From Sphingomonadales bacterium (GTDB lineage Bacteria > Pseudomonadota > Alphaproteobacteria > Sphingomonadales > Sphingomonadaceae): 6,573 nt of DNA. Shown piece by piece: positions 1 to 6,010 of this stretch; the stretch's first letter is position 1, and each line of letters starts with the position of its first letter. Location of the stretch: NCBI GenBank assembly GCA_004292705.1, contig RDXA01000130.1:1-6573 (forward strand), written 5' to 3'. The notes under the pieces are model-generated. The model was not told the DNA's origin and did not search any database. It worked only from the letters and a program-made list of their open reading frames with translations. Made by a program: the position numbers and the translations under genes.

Positions 1-531
1 CGCCGCCAGATGCTGCGGAGCTTCCGCAAGCCGCTCGTCATCATGAGCCCCAAGTCGCTGCTGCGCCACCCGATGGCGAAATCGAACCGCGATTCCTTCC
101 TTGGTGAGCGGCAGTTCCGGCGGATCCTGTCGGACACGCGCGAGATCGCCGATGATAAGGTGCGGCGTCTGGTGCTGTGTTCGGGCAAGGTCGCCTATGA
201 CCTGATCGAGGCGCGCGACGCGGCTGGCATCGAGGACGTCTCGATCGTCCGCATCGAACAGCTCTTCCCCTTCCCCGGCGATCCGCTGGCGCTGCGGCTT
301 GAGCGCATGACGAACCTCAAGGAGGTCGTGTGGTGCCAGGAAGAGCCGCGTAACAACGGCGCGTGGTTCTTCGTCAATGAACGGATCGAGGAATCGCTGG
401 CCAAGGCCGGCCATGCGGGGATGCGTCCCGGATATGCCGGACGCGACGCTGCCGCCTCGCCCGCCACCGGCCTCGCCAGCCGTCACAAGGCCCAGCAGGA
501 GGCCCTCGTTGCCGCCGCGCTGGGGCTGTAA
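1..531 (+). CDS. sucA: 2-oxoglutarate dehydrogenase E1 component, C-terminal part (5' truncated by window)
   Basis: This is the last 176 residues of the thiamine-diphosphate-dependent E1 subunit (about 940 residues in full), which decarboxylates 2-oxoglutarate and succinylates the lipoyl group of E2 in the cytoplasmic dehydrogenase complex. The reading frame is open from the first base and ends at TAA 529-531. Typical SucA C-terminal segments are visible in order: RRQMLRSFRKPLVIMSPKSL, CSGKVAYDL, RIEQLFPFP, WCQEEPRNNGAW, and YAGRDAAASPA followed by a short tail. These match the E. coli SucA C-terminus as I recall it almost block by block. The region corresponds to the C-terminal domain of transketolase-like E1 enzymes; the ThDP-binding core lies upstream of the window. 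The ATG at position 10 is an internal Met, not the start. The E2 gene follows after 54 bases. No odd feature is seen. Confidence 0.97.
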   Translation, partial: RRQMLRSFRKPLVIMSPKSLLRHPMAKSNRDSFLGERQFRRILSDTREIADDKVRRLVLCSGKVAYDLIEARDAAGIEDVSIVRIEQLFPFPGDPLALRLERMTNLKEVVWCQEEPRNNGAWFFVNERIEESLAKAGHAGMRPGYAGRDAAASPATGLASRHKAQQEALVAAALGL

Positions 532-585
532 GCGCCCCGCCCTTTCTTCAGACAGAATATAAGCAAGTTTCAGGAACCCATTCCC

Positions 586-1815
586 ATGGCCACCGAAATC
601 AAAGTCCCCGTCCTCGGCGAATCCGTCACCGAAGGCACCATTGCCGAATGGTTGAAGCAACCGGGTGAAGCAGTCGCTGCGGACGAGCCGATTGCCAGCC
701 TCGAAACCGACAAGGTCGCGGTCGATGTGCCCTCGCCGGTTGCGGGGATCATGTCGCAGCACATGGTCGCGGTCGGTGACACGGTCGAAGTCGGCGCGGT
801 GATCGCGATCATCGAGGAAGGCGCGTCAACAGGCGCGGCTCCCGCTGCCCCTGCCGCCGCCAAGGCCGAAGCCCCAGCCCCCGCCGCCAGCGAAGAGCTG
901 CTGACTCCCGCCCAGACCATGTCGCCCGCTGTGCGCCGCGCAGTGCTGGAGCACGGGGTCGATCCTTCGACCATCAAGGGCACCGGCAAGGATGGCCGCC
1001 TGACCAAGGAAGACGTTCTGGCCGCCGCTGAAGCCAAGGCCAAGGGCGGCGCTGCACCGGCTCCCGCTCCGGCCCCGGCCCCGGCGGCTGTTGCTCCGGC
1101 AGCGACGGGCGGCGCGCGCGGCGAAGAGCGCGTCAAGATGACCCGGATGCGCCAGACCATCGCCAAGCGGTTGAAGAGCGCGCAAGATAACGCCGCGCTG
1201 CTCACCACCTTCAATGATTGCGACATGAGCGCGGTCATCGAAGCGCGCGACAAGTACAAGGACCTGTTCGCCAAGAAGCATGACATTCGCCTGGGCTTCA
1301 TGGGCTTCTTCGCCAAGGCCGCCTGCCTCGCACTCAAGGACGTGCCTGCCGCCAACGCCTATATCGACGGCGACGAGATCATCTACCACGATTACGTCGA
1401 TATCTCGGTCGCGGTCTCGGCCCCCAACGGCCTCGTCGTTCCCGTGATCCGCGATGCCGACAAGAAGGGCTTTGCCCGGATCGAGCAGGACATCGCCGAT
1501 TTCGGCGCGCGCGCGAAGGCGGGCACGCTGACCATGGAAGACATGACCGGCGGCACCTTCACGATTTCCAACGGCGGCGTGTTCGGAAGTCTGATGAGCA
1601 CCCCGATCATCAACCCGCCCCAGTCGGCAGTGCTGGGCCTCCACCGCATCGAGGATCGTCCGGTTGTTCGGAACGGCCAGATCGTGATCCGCCCGATGAT
1701 GTATCTCGCCCTGTCCTATGACCACCGCCTGATCGACGGGCGCGAGGCAGTGACGGCGCTCAAGATCATCAAGGAAGCGATTGAAGATCCCACCCGGATG
1801 CTGATCGACCTGTAA
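586..1815 (+). CDS. odhB: 2-oxoglutarate dehydrogenase E2: dihydrolipoyllysine-residue succinyltransferase
   Basis: The E2 core (409 aa; also called sucB) transfers the succinyl group from its lipoyl arm to CoA and scaffolds E1 and E3. The lipoyl domain spans about residues 1-78, with the lipoylated Lys43 in [12 protein letters not shown]. An Ala/Pro-rich hinge (about 82-105) leads to the peripheral subunit-binding domain (about 110-147, [19 protein letters not shown] then [13 protein letters not shown]). A second, very regular Ala-Pro linker (about 153-172) precedes the catalytic domain (about 180-409), which ends with the active-site DHRLIDG (His380, Asp384). Length and layout are normal for OdhB, and the single lipoyl domain fits the 2-oxoglutarate rather than some pyruvate enzymes; the flanking sucA supports this. 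The ATG start has AGGAA at 572-576, 9 bases upstream, and the N-terminus begins directly with the lipoyl fold. The next gene begins 16 bases after the stop. Confidence 0.97.
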   Translation: MATEIKVPVLGESVTEGTIAEWLKQPGEAVAADEPIASLETDKVAVDVPSPVAGIMSQHMVAVGDTVEVGAVIAIIEEGASTGAAPAAPAAAKAEAPAPAASEELLTPAQTMSPAVRRAVLEHGVDPSTIKGTGKDGRLTKEDVLAAAEAKAKGGAAPAPAPAPAPAAVAPAATGGARGEERVKMTRMRQTIAKRLKSAQDNAALLTTFNDCDMSAVIEARDKYKDLFAKKHDIRLGFMGFFAKAACLALKDVPAANAYIDGDEIIYHDYVDISVAVSAPNGLVVPVIRDADKKGFARIEQDIADFGARAKAGTLTMEDMTGGTFTISNGGVFGSLMSTPIINPPQSAVLGLHRIEDRPVVRNGQIVIRPMMYLALSYDHRLIDGREAVTALKIIKEAIEDPTRMLIDL

Positions 1816-1821
1816 GGAAGG
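1814..1821 (+). promoter_or_regulatory. Ribosome binding site of the acyltransferase, overlapping the odhB stop codon
   Basis: AAGGAAGG begins inside the TAA stop of the E2 gene and lies 10 bases before the ATG at 1832. The overlap means ribosomes finishing E2 sit on the initiation signal of the next gene, which suggests translational coupling. It also fixes the acyltransferase start. Confidence 0.7.
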
Positions 1822-1831
1822 CTGCCCGACA

Positions 1832-2302
1832 ATGCTTGTCGCCCTGCGCACCGCCTTGCAGGTTGAGCTGGCCCGTCTGCGGGCGGTCTGGCTGACCCGC
1901 GTGTGGGGCATGCACATCGGCAGCGACGTGCGCATCTCGGGCAAGGCCTATCTCGACTTCACCAACCCGTCGGGAGTCTATATCGACGACATGACCCTGA
2001 TCGCTCCGGGTGCGCGGGTGCTGACCCACGATTTTGTTGGTGGCTATCACCACGATACCCGGATCGGCGCACGCTGCTTTGTCGGGGCGAATGCGATAAT
2101 CCTGCCGGGGGTGCGTGTCGGCGATCAGTGCATTATCGCTGCCGGCAGCGTGGTGAGCGAGGATGTGCCCGCACACAGCATGGTCGCGGGCAACCCGGCG
2201 CGGGTGCTGCGCTCGGACCTCCAGCTCGGTCGGCACGGGAGAACCATGGCCTCGACCATCGAGGCCATCGAGATTGAAATTGCCGCACGCAAGCGCATCT
2301 AG
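1832..2302 (+). CDS. Left-handed beta-helix (hexapeptide repeat) acyltransferase, LbetaH family
   Basis: A 156-residue protein that probably transfers an acetyl or other acyl group from an acyl-CoA (or acyl-ACP) to a hydroxyl or amino group; the acceptor is unknown. A short N-terminal helical part (residues 1-27) carries the LRAVWLTRVWGM segment seen in small sugar or cell-envelope acetyltransferases. Hexapeptide-type turns follow from about 28 to 125 (HIGSDVRI, VYIDDMTLIAPGARV, TRIGARCFVGANAII, VRVGDQCIIAAGSVV). The loop LTHDF holds His66, the likely catalytic base by analogy with maltose/galactoside O-acetyltransferase-type enzymes. MVAGNPARVL (118-126) is the usual C-terminal signature of this fold. 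Residues 135-156 are a predicted helical tail. No signal peptide or membrane segment is seen, so it is probably cytoplasmic and trimeric. It lies between E2 and E3 (16 and 38 base gaps), so it is cotranscribed with the TCA complex. The fold is confident; the substrate is not. Confidence 0.88.
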   Translation: MLVALRTALQVELARLRAVWLTRVWGMHIGSDVRISGKAYLDFTNPSGVYIDDMTLIAPGARVLTHDFVGGYHHDTRIGARCFVGANAIILPGVRVGDQCIIAAGSVVSEDVPAHSMVAGNPARVLRSDLQLGRHGRTMASTIEAIEIEIAARKRI

Positions 2303-2340
2303 GTGCAAAGCGGCGGTGCAAGAGGAAGCGGTAACCCATC

Positions 2341-3747
2341 ATGGCTGACCACAACTACGATTACGACGTCCTCATCATCGGTGCCGGTCCCGGCGGCTAT
2401 GTTGCGGCGATCCGCGCGGCGCAGCTCGGGCTGAAGACCGCCTGCGTCGAAAGCCGCGCCACGCTGGGTGGCACCTGCCTCAATGTCGGGTGCATTCCAT
2501 CCAAGGCGCTGCTGCACGGCTCGGAGCTGTTCGATGAGGCCGCGAACGGCCATTTCGCCACCTGGGGCATCACCGCCACCCCCACGCTCGATCTCGGCAA
2601 GATGATGGCCGAGAAGACCAAGGCCGTGGGCGAGCTGACGGGCGGGATCGAATTCCTGTTCAAGAAGAACAAGGTCACCTGGCTCAAGGGCCATGCGGCT
2701 TTCGAGGACGTTCATACGGTGAGTGTCGGCGGCGAGACAATCACCGCCAAGGATATCGTGATCGCCACCGGCTCCAGCGTCACCCCGCTCCCCGGCGTCA
2801 CGGTCGACAATGCGGGCAAGCGCATCGTCGACAGCACCGGCGCGCTCGATCTTGATGAAGTGCCAGAACATCTCGTGGTGATCGGCGGCGGGGTGATCGG
2901 CCTTGAACTGGGCTCCGTGTGGCGGCGTTTGGGTGCCAAGGTCACCGTGGTCGAATTCCTCGACCAGCTGCTGCCCGGCATGGACGGCGATGTGCGCAAG
3001 GAAGCGCAGAAGGTGTTCAAGAAGCAGGGCATGGCGATGATGCTCGGCCACAAGGTCACCGGCGCGAGCGTTGCGGGCAAGACCGTCACCCTCACCATCG
3101 AAAAATCCGCAGGCGGAGACGCGCAGACGCTCGAAGCGAGCCATGTGCTGGTCGCGATCGGCCGCCGTCCGAACACTGATGGCCTCGCGCTCGACAAGGC
3201 GGGCCTCACCACCAACGCGCGCGGCCAGATCGCAATCGACCACGATTTCCGCACCGCCGTGCCGAACATCTGGGGCATCGGCGATGTCGTCCCCGGCCCG
3301 ATGCTCGCGCACAAGGCCGAGGATGAGGGCATCGCGGTGGCCGAGAACATCGCCGGGCTCACCGGCATCGTGAACCACGATGTCATCCCCAGCGTCGTCT
3401 ACACCGCGCCCGAAATCGCAGGCGTGGGCATCACCGAGGAACAGGCCAAGGAGCGCGGGCTCAGCGTCAAGGTCGGCAAGTTCCCGATGATGGCCAACAG
3501 CCGCGCCAAGGCGAACCGCGACACCGAAGGCTTCGTCAAAGTCATCGCAGATGCGGAGACCGACCGCGTGCTCGGCGTCTGGATCATTGCCAGTCTCGCC
3601 GGCACGATGATCGCCGAGGCTTGCGTGGCGATGGAATTCGGCGCGACCAGCGAAGACATCGCCTATACCTGCCACGCCCACCCGACCCATGCCGAAGCCT
3701 TGAAGGAAGCGGCGATGGCGGTGACGGGCAAGCCGATCCATATGTGA
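2341..3747 (+). CDS. lpdA: Dihydrolipoyl dehydrogenase (E3)
   Basis: This cytoplasmic FAD flavoprotein (468 aa, usual length) reoxidises the dihydrolipoyl arm of E2 with NAD+; the same E3 may also serve pyruvate or branched-chain dehydrogenases. The N-terminal FAD-binding motif is VLIIGAGPGGYVAAIRAAQ (residues 10-28). The redox-active disulfide is Cys46/Cys51 in GGTCLNVGCIPSK. The NAD-binding Rossmann motif VVIGGGVIGLELG is at 179-191 with the acidic Glu205 at the end of the second strand, which fits NAD+ over NADP+. The second FAD motif is around 310-320 (NIWGIGDV). The C-terminal dimerisation domain carries the catalytic pair His447 and Glu452 in CHAHPTHAEALKE. All key residues are present. 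AGAGGAAG at 2321-2328 lies 12 bases before the ATG. The protein ends in GKPIHM. The following gene starts 10 bases after the TGA, with no terminator between. Confidence 0.97.
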   Translation: MADHNYDYDVLIIGAGPGGYVAAIRAAQLGLKTACVESRATLGGTCLNVGCIPSKALLHGSELFDEAANGHFATWGITATPTLDLGKMMAEKTKAVGELTGGIEFLFKKNKVTWLKGHAAFEDVHTVSVGGETITAKDIVIATGSSVTPLPGVTVDNAGKRIVDSTGALDLDEVPEHLVVIGGGVIGLELGSVWRRLGAKVTVVEFLDQLLPGMDGDVRKEAQKVFKKQGMAMMLGHKVTGASVAGKTVTLTIEKSAGGDAQTLEASHVLVAIGRRPNTDGLALDKAGLTTNARGQIAIDHDFRTAVPNIWGIGDVVPGPMLAHKAEDEGIAVAENIAGLTGIVNHDVIPSVVYTAPEIAGVGITEEQAKERGLSVKVGKFPMMANSRAKANRDTEGFVKVIADAETDRVLGVWIIASLAGTMIAEACVAMEFGATSEDIAYTCHAHPTHAEALKEAAMAVTGKPIHM

Positions 3748-3748
3748 T
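3737..3748 (+). repeat. 12-base direct repeat, copy 1, across the lpdA stop codon
   Basis: TCCATATGTGAT is identical to positions 4563-4574, 826 bases downstream. In both places it encodes the last residues (HM) and the TGA stop of a gene. The similarity reaches upstream over about ten more bases, at 6 of 10 matches. Confidence 0.6.
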
Positions 3749-3757
3749 CCGGCGAGG

Positions 3758-4573
3758 GTGAGCGCCCACGCCTTCGATCGCTGGCGGCTCACCCTGCCGT
3801 TGCTGCTCCCCGCACTCGGGGGCGTCGCCTACCTTGCTGCCTTCGATGCGGCCGCGCGGCTGATCGCCATCCATTCCGGCGCTCTCCTTTTGGCGCTCGC
3901 CTGGGTGCTGTGGGGGCGACTGCCGAGCACACCGCACGTCCGGTTCGGGATTGCGGCAGTGGCGGCACTGTCATTGTTCCTGCCATTGCTGACCGGCCCC
4001 GAAGTTGGCGGAGTTTCGCGCTGGTTCCCGGCAGGGCCGGTTATGCTCCATTCGGGCGCGCTGCTGCTGCCGCTGATCGTGGTTCTCGTGGCGGGAGCGG
4101 AGCGGTTTGGCCCCCCGGTGCTGGCCCTCGCAACCGCCGCGCTCGCGCTGCAACCCGATGCAGCCGGGCTGGCGGGTCTTGCGGCGGCGGGGGCAGCGCT
4201 GACCGCAACGCGCCGTTCAACCTCCTTCGCGCTGATCGCGGCCGCAGCCGGAGCGCTGGCGGCATTGACCTTCGGGCGCGGCACGCTGGAGCCGCAAGTC
4301 TTTACCGAGGAGGTGCTGGCACAGGTATGGCAGAGCGCTCCCATCGCCGCGCTGGCGCTGGCCGGCCTGCTGTTCTTCGCTTCACCGTGGCTGATCCTTC
4401 GCGCCCCGGATTTTCCGCGCACACAAGGCCTCGCGCTTGCCGCCTCACTCGTTGCACTGGGGCTGATGGCGTGCCTCGCGCCCTTCCCCTTCCCGCTAAT
4501 CGGCTATGGCGCATCGCCAATCCTCGGCTTCGCGCTGGCCCTGAGTGCGGCGGGGAAACCTGTCCATATGTGA
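3758..4573 (+). CDS. Polytopic membrane protein resembling a short, degenerate SEDS (FtsW/RodA-like) protein
   Basis: A 271-residue, highly hydrophobic protein with roughly 8-10 possible membrane segments (about 11-33, 35-52, 62-80, 92-113, 118-147, 153-171, 190-213, 221-241, 244-265), so it is an inner-membrane protein. Three segments recall FtsW/RodA peptidoglycan glycosyltransferases in the same order: GVSRWFPAGPV (85-95), like the family's G-x-x-R-W loop; LQPDAAGL (131-138), like the QPD-x-G motif; and PLIGYGASP (246-254), like PLISYGGSS near the family's C-terminus. Between them, EPQVFTEEVLA (178-188) lies where SEDS proteins have the H-T-D-F loop with the catalytic Asp; here the position seems to be Glu184. 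SEDS proteins usually have about 370-420 residues, so this one is short and probably not an ordinary polymerase. The GTG start at 3758 is the only reasonable one but has no well-spaced ribosome binding site (GAGGG overlaps it), so coupling to lpdA 10 bases upstream is likely. The gene is confident; the SEDS relation is an inference from short motifs. Confidence 0.75.
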   Translation: MSAHAFDRWRLTLPLLLPALGGVAYLAAFDAAARLIAIHSGALLLALAWVLWGRLPSTPHVRFGIAAVAALSLFLPLLTGPEVGGVSRWFPAGPVMLHSGALLLPLIVVLVAGAERFGPPVLALATAALALQPDAAGLAGLAAAGAALTATRRSTSFALIAAAAGALAALTFGRGTLEPQVFTEEVLAQVWQSAPIAALALAGLLFFASPWLILRAPDFPRTQGLALAASLVALGLMACLAPFPFPLIGYGASPILGFALALSAAGKPVHM

Positions 4574-4574
4574 T
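4563..4574 (+). repeat. 12-base direct repeat, copy 2, across the stop codon of the membrane-protein gene
   Basis: TCCATATGTGAT repeats positions 3737-3748 exactly. The protein ends in GKPVHM here and in GKPIHM at the first copy. Together the two copies bracket the whole SEDS-like gene. Confidence 0.6.
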
Positions 4575-4603
4575 TTGCACAGCCCCCCGGCTTTGCCTAA
4601 ACC
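4575..4603 (+). promoter_or_regulatory. Weak candidate promoter for the amidase gene
   Basis: TTGCAC (4575-4580) and TAAACC (4598-4603) are separated by 17 bases, the right spacing for a sigma-70 type promoter, but each matches only three of six consensus bases. The gap between the membrane-protein gene and the amidase is 55 bases, and a change of function happens here, which makes a separate promoter plausible. This is a weak call. Confidence 0.2.
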
Positions 4604-4617
4604 GCAAGCCCGAGGGG
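4583..4617 (+). promoter_or_regulatory. Inverted repeat (stem-loop) covering the amidase ribosome binding site
   Basis: The left arm CCCCCCGGCTTTGC (4583-4596) and right arm GCAAGCCCGAGGGG (4604-4617) pair around a 7-base loop. The inner stem is GC-TT/AA-GC plus C-G, G-C and G-C with one bulged T. The outer part has C-G pairs interrupted by two mismatches. No run of T follows, so it does not look like a standard intrinsic terminator. The right arm contains most of the ribosome binding site, so the stem would hide it in mRNA. Confidence 0.45.
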
Positions 4618-4620
4618 AGA
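4612..4620 (+). promoter_or_regulatory. Ribosome binding site of the amidase, fixing its start
   Basis: GAGGGGAGA lies 8 bases before ATG 4629. It favours this start over the in-frame ATG at 4545, which overlaps the upstream gene and would add 28 residues unlike an amidase N-terminus. Confidence 0.75.
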
Positions 4621-4628
4621 ATTCACGC

Positions 4629-5987
4629 ATGGCCTATCCACAACTGACCGACAAAGCCGGTGCGCTCGCCACCGCCGCTGCCATCGGTAGGGGTACAATG
4701 AGCGTTGTCGAGGCGGTCGACGCGGCGATTGTGCGGGTCGAGAAGCTCGACAGCACCATCGATGCGCTCGCGGTCCCCAATTTCGAGGCTGCCTATGCCG
4801 AAGCCCGAGCGCTCGACGCGGCAGGCCCGCGCTCCGATCAGCCGCTGTTCGGCGTGCCGATGACCATCAAGGAAAGCTTCGACGTCGCCGGGCTTCCGAC
4901 CACCTGGGGCCATCCGCAATTCCGCGACAAGCCCGCCCCGCGCGATGCGTTGCTGGTGCGGCGGCTGAAGGCAGCGGGTGCGATCATCATCGGCAAGACC
5001 AATGTGCCGGTCGACCTGACCGACTGGCAGAGCTTCAACCCGGTCTATGGCCGCACGCGCAATCCGCACAAACACGATCGCTCCCCCGGCGGCTCCTCGG
5101 GCGGGAGCGCGGCCGCGGTGGCAAGCGGTATGGTGCCCTGCGATTACGGCACCGATATCGGCGGATCGGTGCGCGTCCCGGCGCATTTCTGCGGGGTGTG
5201 GGGGCACAAGACCACTTGGGGCCTCGTTCCCAAGCATGGGCACGATCACCCCGGCATGTCGCGGCGCGAGGGCTTTATCGCCGCGGCTGACGGGCCGCTG
5301 AGCATCGCCGGGCCGCTTGCACGCAATGCCGCCGATCTCGCGGTGCTGGTGGAAGTCGGCGCAGACGTGCCCCTGCGCCGCCGTGCCAAGCCCTTGAAAG
5401 ACTGTCGCCTGCTGGCGATCACCGACTTGCCCGGCAGCCCGGTCGATGCAAGCGTGCGCGAGCCGACCGAAGCGGCGCTTGATACCCTCGCCCGGGCCGG
5501 CGTGCAGATTGACCGGACGAGCGACCTTCTGCCCGATCAGGCGCTGCATTATCGCAGCTATCTCAAGATGATGAACATCACCATGTCGGGCGGTGGCCCC
5601 GCGCCCGATGGCAGCCGCGCGACCGCGTCGGACTGGTTCGCGCTGCTGAATGCGCAGGCCACCTGCATGGCCCAGTGGGAAGCGCTGTTCGAGGTCTATG
5701 ATTTCGTGCTCGCCCCGCCCGCACCGGTGCTCGCCGTGCCTCACAGCGACAAGCCGGTGTTCCGCGGCACGCTCGCCATCAACGGGGCCGAGACGCCGGG
5801 GGGCAGCGGGCTCGTATGGTCGGGCATGGCGACCTTCCCCGGCCTGCCCGCAACCGTGCTGCCGATTGGCTCGGGCACCTATCTCGGCGCCGAATTGCCC
5901 TGCGGGATGCAGGTCATCGGCCCGCGCTGGAGCGATCTGGATTGCATCGCTGCGGCCGAAAAGATCGGGAACATCTTGCACGGCTGA
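4629..5987 (+). CDS. Amidase signature (AS) family hydrolase
   Basis: A 452-residue serine amidohydrolase that would cleave a C-N amide bond; the substrate cannot be read from the sequence. The full catalytic triad is visible: Lys81 in GVPMTIKES, the cis-Ser156 in SPGGSSGGSAAA, and the nucleophile Ser180 in GTDIGGSVRVPAHFCG. The spacings of 75 and 24 residues are the same as those I recall for fatty acid amide hydrolase. The oxyanion-hole loop GTDIGGS is intact. The C-terminal region has the usual GLPATVLPIG and a final helix (LDCIAAAEKIGNILHG). Length is normal for the family. No GatB or GatC gene is adjacent and the sequence lacks an obvious GatA context, so it is more likely a stand-alone amidase than the glutamyl-tRNA(Gln) amidotransferase subunit. 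No signal peptide is seen, so it is probably cytoplasmic. It starts 55 bases after the membrane-protein gene and is probably expressed from its own signal or by readthrough. Confidence 0.93.
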   Translation: MAYPQLTDKAGALATAAAIGRGTMSVVEAVDAAIVRVEKLDSTIDALAVPNFEAAYAEARALDAAGPRSDQPLFGVPMTIKESFDVAGLPTTWGHPQFRDKPAPRDALLVRRLKAAGAIIIGKTNVPVDLTDWQSFNPVYGRTRNPHKHDRSPGGSSGGSAAAVASGMVPCDYGTDIGGSVRVPAHFCGVWGHKTTWGLVPKHGHDHPGMSRREGFIAAADGPLSIAGPLARNAADLAVLVEVGADVPLRRRAKPLKDCRLLAITDLPGSPVDASVREPTEAALDTLARAGVQIDRTSDLLPDQALHYRSYLKMMNITMSGGGPAPDGSRATASDWFALLNAQATCMAQWEALFEVYDFVLAPPAPVLAVPHSDKPVFRGTLAINGAETPGGSGLVWSGMATFPGLPATVLPIGSGTYLGAELPCGMQVIGPRWSDLDCIAAAEKIGNILHG

Positions 5988-6010
5988 ACGGCCTTCGTCA
6001 TGGCCAGCGC

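Noticed and set aside
532..585. Promoter or terminator between sucA and odhB
   Set aside because: The 54-base gap has an AT-richer stretch (AGAATATAAG) but no convincing paired -35/-10 boxes and no stem-loop with a T-run; the genes are best read as one operon.
1039..1125. Possible DNA repeat in odhB (CCGGCTCCCGCTCCGGCC-type units)
   Set aside because: It encodes the flexible Ala-Pro linker expected in E2 proteins, so it is a protein feature rather than an independent repeat element.
826..1944. 372-codon and 261-codon minus-strand frames opposite odhB
   Set aside because: They mirror the E2 gene; the Gly/Ala runs come from the reverse of its Ala-Pro linkers.
2299..3792. 497-codon open frame on the minus strand opposite lpdA
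   Set aside because: It lies exactly opposite a fully recognisable E3 gene, its translation is rich in His, Asp, Arg and Gly with no fold-like pattern, and long antisense frames are common in GC-rich coding DNA.
4545..4628. Longer amidase start at ATG 4545
   Set aside because: It overlaps the upstream gene, has no good ribosome binding site, and the extra 28 residues look unlike an amidase. ATG 4629 has GAGGGGAGA at good spacing.
3910..4647. 245-codon plus-strand frame overlapping the membrane-protein gene
   Set aside because: Its product is Arg/Gly/Ala-rich with no domain, whereas the frame at 3758-4573 gives a clear multi-pass membrane protein with family-like motifs.
6000..6010. ATG at 6000 as start of the last gene
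   Set aside because: It is in a different frame from the PepSY protein; the frame with the membrane segment begins at ATG 6011 or 6026.
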